Assembly (NCBI GenBank): GCA_023248175.1
Contig: JAHFFC010000036.1
Span: 1-8,133 of the forward strand
From: Candidatus Omnitrophota bacterium
GTDB lineage: Bacteria; Omnitrophota; Gorgyraeia; JACOVV01
Reading direction: 5' to 3'
Length of the DNA: 8,133 nucleotides
The translations under genes were made by a program, and so were the position numbers. Every line of letters begins with the position of its first letter. Within the stretch, counting starts at the first letter, position 1. Of this stretch, positions 5,573 through 8,133 are shown in pieces. The notes beneath the pieces are model-generated. The model searched no databases, was not told where the DNA came from, and saw only the letters and a program-made list of their open reading frames with translations.

Positions 5573-7075
5573 TTAAGCGCTCCGGACTGCCATCGTGGAA
5601 ATTCTCCACTCCTTGAGAACTTTTAAAATAGGTATTTGCTGGTTTAACTGATAAAACATTAAAGAACCCCACACCGCCACGAAAAGAATCGCCTGAAAAA
5701 GAAACATTCCCAAATCCAGCCAGAGAGAATCAAAACTGTAAGGGAACCACTTTCCAATCAACCAGACAAAAACGACCGCTCCAGCCAAAGGGGTATAGAT
5801 GCGAACCAGAAACCGCAGACATTCCATCTTTTTCTTCTGATACACCCAAATGATGAAACTGATTAAGAGAAAACTTAGAAAGAAATGGGCCAGAGCAGTT
5901 CCCATCGCGATTCCAGCCAGGCCAAACTTGAGCCATCCTGTCAAGAGAACACATAATCCTATCTCAACGATAGTTGACGCTATATTCAGCCACAAAACCA
6001 TCCACTGTTTTCCCAACGCGATCATCGCGTACCCCCACATAAAGATCAGAGAGTAACAACAAGTTCCCCAGAGTAAAATTTGGGCCGCGGCAAGTCCTGG
6101 GGAAAATTGCGGCAGGCAGTAGTGAAGGAAGAATGGAAGAACTAATGCCCCCAATCCCGCGGCAACAGGATAGAGATAGGCAAAGGTGAGGGTTGGTTTT
6201 GTCAGATACGCATCCACCTGATCCAGGTCCCCTGCTTTCCCAAACGCCTCCATGAACCGCGGATAAAGAACATTAGAAACCATTTTGGGCAGAGGAGTCG
6301 CAAAATTATAAACCATGACAGCAATACTGTAAAACCCCAAATAGACCCTCCCCAAAAAAATCAGGATTAGAATTCGGTCCACGCTCAGAAACATGGTCCG
6401 AATAAAACCATACAGAGACAACGGAATTCCCATTTGAAAAAGAGATTTTAAACACTTCCAATCTAGATTGAAAGGAATTTTTAAAAACCGGGGCATTCTA
6501 ACAATAACGTACAAAGTTCCTGCTAGACTTGTCAAAAGCATCCCCAACAGGAGCCCTTTAATCCCCCATAAGAAAGCCAGTCCCACGGTTAAAACCGTTT
6601 CGGCAATCGCTCCGTAAACAGTAACTTTACTTAAGATTCCAAACTCATTATTGGTTCTCAATAGTACCCGGTAATAAGACATAAAGCTGTCAATGATAAT
6701 AAAAAGTCCGATAAACCATAATTCCTGGCGAAATTCTTTGGCAATCGGTAAAAAGCCTCCTAGAGCAATCACGATTCCCGCAAACAGGGCTGTTAAAGTA
6801 GAGACGGTAAAACTGACCGATTCTGTGAGTTGAACTCGCCCCTGTTCCGATTTGCCCCGATAAAAAGGAATTTCTCGGTCCATGGCGTTTAAGATCCCCA
6901 GATGATGCAGTTTCCCGTACTGCTGAACGAGCAACAGTTCGGAAAAGAGCCCCATGGTAAGGGGTCCTAATATTTTGCGGATAAAGACATTACGAAAAAT
7001 ATCAAACAGGTTTGAAAAGTATTGACTGCCGGTAAACTGCGTAGCGTCTTTCAGGATGCGGTGCGTGAGTTTCAT
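5573..7075 (-). CDS. Polysaccharide flippase/export protein, Wzx-like (MOP superfamily)
   Basis: 500-residue integral inner-membrane protein with roughly twelve to fourteen hydrophobic segments, e.g. about 91-110, 119-138, 153-173, 174-192, 215-250, 300-320, 328-352, 358-380, 384-410, 427-443 and 455-476, and no large soluble domain. The N-terminal FSNLFDIFRNVFIRKILGP and a later KMVSNVLYPRF (264-274) are typical of polysaccharide biosynthesis/oligosaccharide flippases, which move undecaprenyl-linked glycan units to the periplasmic face. Length is normal for the family and both ends look intact. It is the first gene of the leftward operon. The ATG at 7075 has no recognisable Shine-Dalgarno site, but an extended -10 promoter lies 33 nt upstream. 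Its placement with a nucleotidyltransferase and a GT-B transferase argues for export of a lipid-linked glycan rather than a drug or lipid substrate; no Wzy polymerase or ligase is present in the window. Confidence 0.87.
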   Translation of the reverse strand: MKLTHRILKDATQFTGSQYFSNLFDIFRNVFIRKILGPLTMGLFSELLLVQQYGKLHHLGILNAMDREIPFYRGKSEQGRVQLTESVSFTVSTLTALFAGIVIALGGFLPIAKEFRQELWFIGLFIIIDSFMSYYRVLLRTNNEFGILSKVTVYGAIAETVLTVGLAFLWGIKGLLLGMLLTSLAGTLYVIVRMPRFLKIPFNLDWKCLKSLFQMGIPLSLYGFIRTMFLSVDRILILIFLGRVYLGFYSIAVMVYNFATPLPKMVSNVLYPRFMEAFGKAGDLDQVDAYLTKPTLTFAYLYPVAAGLGALVLPFFLHYCLPQFSPGLAAAQILLWGTCCYSLIFMWGYAMIALGKQWMVLWLNIASTIVEIGLCVLLTGWLKFGLAGIAMGTALAHFFLSFLLISFIIWVYQKKKMECLRFLVRIYTPLAGAVVFVWLIGKWFPYSFDSLWLDLGMFLFQAILFVAVWGSLMFYQLNQQIPILKVLKEWRISTMAVRSA

Positions 7076-7108
7076 GAAATTTGACTTTTATCAGTTGGTT
7101 GAGAGGTT

Positions 7109-7117
7109 ATTATACCA
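7109..7117 (-). promoter_or_regulatory. Extended -10 promoter of the leftward glycan operon
   Basis: On the minus strand this reads TGGTATAAT: perfect TATAAT with a TGn extension. Predicted transcription start is near 7102, giving a leader of about 27 nt before the flippase ATG at 7075. A TTGAAA (7129-7134 on the minus strand) is 5 of 6 to the -35 consensus, but its 14-bp spacer is too short for normal use. As the only strong promoter-like sequence facing left upstream of the flippase, it is the likely main promoter for all four genes down to 1341. Confidence 0.5.
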
Positions 7118-7180
7118 CAGATACATGGTTTCAATCCACTCGGAGTCTTTTCCAACAGAAGTTCCCCATCAACTTGGACA

Positions 7181-7209
7181 CCCCCTTTATCCCCCTTTTT
7201 CAAAGGGGG
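7181..7209. repeat. C-run/G-run palindromic repeat, dispersed-repeat type
   Basis: CCCCCTTTAT is followed directly by a second CCCCCTTT copy, then by AAAGGGGG (7202-7209), forming an 8-bp perfect stem with a 3-nt loop (7191-7209). This architecture resembles short palindromic repeats that I recall scattered between genes in many environmental bacterial genomes. It sits in the 234-nt gap between two divergent genes, where a terminator would serve neither, so a mobile or structural repeat is the better reading. A related but non-palindromic pyrimidine tract (CCCCCTTTCCCC) lies at about 69-80. The rest of the gap shows only the two promoters. Confidence 0.4.
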
Positions 7210-7271
7210 AGTTTTAAGGTTATCAATATTATCAGGCAACTTGGGGAATTTCAGGTTAAACCCTTGTTTTA

Positions 7272-7300
7272 TTGCCTGCAGTGCCCCATTGTGATAAAAT
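7272..7300 (+). promoter_or_regulatory. Promoter of the aldo/keto reductase gene (short or absent leader)
   Basis: -35 TTGCCT (7272-7277, 4 of 6 to consensus), an exact 17-bp spacer, and -10 TAAAAT (7295-7300, 5 of 6) preceded by TGA as a TGn extension. The predicted transcription start is at about 7307, only 3 nt before the ATG at 7310, and no Shine-Dalgarno sequence can fit. This predicts a leaderless or near-leaderless mRNA. Confidence 0.5.
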
Positions 7301-7309
7301 TACGCTATT

Positions 7310-8133
7310 ATGAAATATCGTAAACTCGGTAACACCACCATCCAAGTCTCCGAAATCGGTTTTGGCGTCTGGACGGTCTCGACGACCTGGTGGGGGATTA
7401 AAGATGACCTGTTTGGAATCCATCTCCTGCGGCGCGCTTATGACTCAGGGATCAACTTCTTTGACACGGCTGACACTTATGGCAGTGGCAAGGGGGAAAC
7501 GATCTTGGCACAGGCGTTTGAGGGAGTACCGCGTTCAAAATTAGTGATCTCGACCAAATTCGGCTACGATTTTTATCACAATGATCCGGGAGATCGGGCA
7601 GGCCAGCAAGAACTGCCGCAGAATTGGGAACCCGCTTATATCGAGTTTGCCCTTGAGGAAAGTTTGAAGCGGCTCAAAAGCGATTACGTTGATTTCTACC
7701 AATTACATAATCCGCGTATTGATACTCTTCGCAAAGATGAAATTTTTGCGACCCTTGAGAGACTGAAGAAATCGGGTAAAGTCCGTACATATGGAGCTAC
7801 CCTGGGCCCCGCGATCAACGAACGACAAATTGAAGAAGGCCAATTTTTAGTGACTGAAAGAAAAGTAAACGCCGTTCAAATCATTTACAACATGCTCGAA
7901 CAGATGATCGGCAGGCCGCTATTTCCACTCGTCAAAGAAAATGAAACGACTTTTCTTGTCCGTGTGCCGCACGCATCAGGATTATTAGAGGAGAGAGTCA
8001 CGTCCCAGACGACTTACGAGAAAAATGACCACCGCTATCACCGTGTCTCCACGGATGAGCGGAAGAAAAAATGGCAAGAAGAAGGGCTCCAAAAGGTGGA
8101 AAGACTAAAGTTTCTCACTGAAGGAAAAGGACG
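7310..8133 (+). CDS. Aldo/keto reductase, 3' end beyond the window (partial)
   Basis: NAD(P)H-dependent oxidoreductase of the aldo/keto reductase barrel family, cytosolic; 274 codons are visible and the frame is open at the right edge. Seen: the N-terminal [17 protein letters not shown] hairpin and strand 1, FFDTADTYG (50-58) with catalytic Asp52 and Tyr57, STKFG (81-85) with Lys83, and YQLHNP (130-135) with His133. The full Asp-Tyr-Lys-His tetrad is therefore present, so it should be catalytically competent. The WWGIKDD segment near residue 27 and the insertion after Lys83 ([12 protein letters not shown], then QELPQNW) match a recognisable subgroup of general aldo/keto reductases of unknown substrate. 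The family would normally end about 40-60 residues further on. It is divergent from the glycan operon and has its own promoter, so a role in that pathway is not implied. It could be the first gene of a rightward operon. Confidence 0.92.
   Translation, partial: MKYRKLGNTTIQVSEIGFGVWTVSTTWWGIKDDLFGIHLLRRAYDSGINFFDTADTYGSGKGETILAQAFEGVPRSKLVISTKFGYDFYHNDPGDRAGQQELPQNWEPAYIEFALEESLKRLKSDYVDFYQLHNPRIDTLRKDEIFATLERLKKSGKVRTYGATLGPAINERQIEEGQFLVTERKVNAVQIIYNMLEQMIGRPLFPLVKENETTFLVRVPHASGLLEERVTSQTTYEKNDHRYHRVSTDERKKKWQEEGLQKVERLKFLTEGKG

Noticed and set aside
7191..7215. Hairpin CCCCCTTT/AAAGGGGG followed by AGTTTT as a rho-independent terminator
   Set aside because: The T-run is short and the hairpin lies between two divergent gene starts, where no transcript needs to end. 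A repeat is the simpler reading.
7170..7244. 8-bp direct repeat CAACTTGG (7170-7177 and 7237-7244) as an operator pair or target-site duplication
   Set aside because: Eight bases recurring within 75 nt is weak; no transposon ends or known operator symmetry accompany it.
1..8133. tRNA, rRNA, CRISPR array, insertion sequence or phage genes
   Set aside because: No cloverleaf, regularly spaced repeat, transposase or phage protein was seen on either strand.

Overview
The window comes from a bacterium that makes a surface glycan and has mid-range base composition. Every gene reads as bacterial: Shine-Dalgarno sites precede some starts, several near-consensus TATAAT -10 boxes lie close to starts, and genes are tightly packed in operons. 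Nothing fixes the phylum. The family types (an 'isocitrate lyase/PEP mutase'-nucleotidyltransferase fusion, a Wzx-type flippase, a flavoredoxin-type flavin reductase, a DFNG-type HAD phosphatase) and a CCCCCTTT/AAAGGGGG repeat fit an environmental, probably Gram-negative lineage, but that is inference.

Layout. (1) Positions 1-169: a short intergenic region with divergent promoter-like sequences; a possible leftward gene begins at 61 and runs off the left edge. (2) 170-1369, rightward: a two-gene operon with a HAD phosphatase/phosphomutase-like protein (general acid/base Asp replaced by Asn) and a flavin reductase-domain protein. (3) 1341-7075, leftward: a compact four-gene operon transcribed in the order Wzx/MOP-type flippase, class I SAM methyltransferase, PEP mutase-like/nucleotidyltransferase fusion, and a 601-residue GT-B transferase resembling CDP-glycerol glycerophosphotransferases. 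Its last gene overlaps the 3' end of the rightward flavin reductase gene by 29 bp. (4) 7076-7309: a divergent intergenic region with an extended -10 promoter facing left, a G/C-run palindromic repeat, and a -35/-10 promoter facing right. (5) 7310-8133, rightward: an aldo/keto reductase cut off by the window edge.

How the genes may work together. The leftward operon reads as a small module for an activated phosphonate-like or related three-carbon group: the fusion protein would make a C-P (or other PEP-derived) acid and activate it as a nucleotide (CMP-type) conjugate, the methyltransferase would modify it, the GT-B transferase would attach it to a glycan, and the flippase would export a lipid-linked product. 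This is inference from gene families and order. Two features make the module unusual. The PEP mutase half keeps almost all expected catalytic residues but carries Cys where bona fide PEP mutases have Asn, in a Lys-Arg-Cys context recalling methylisocitrate lyase. The module also encodes neither phosphonopyruvate decarboxylase nor aminoethylphosphonate transaminase, so the standard route to 2-aminoethylphosphonate is not complete here.
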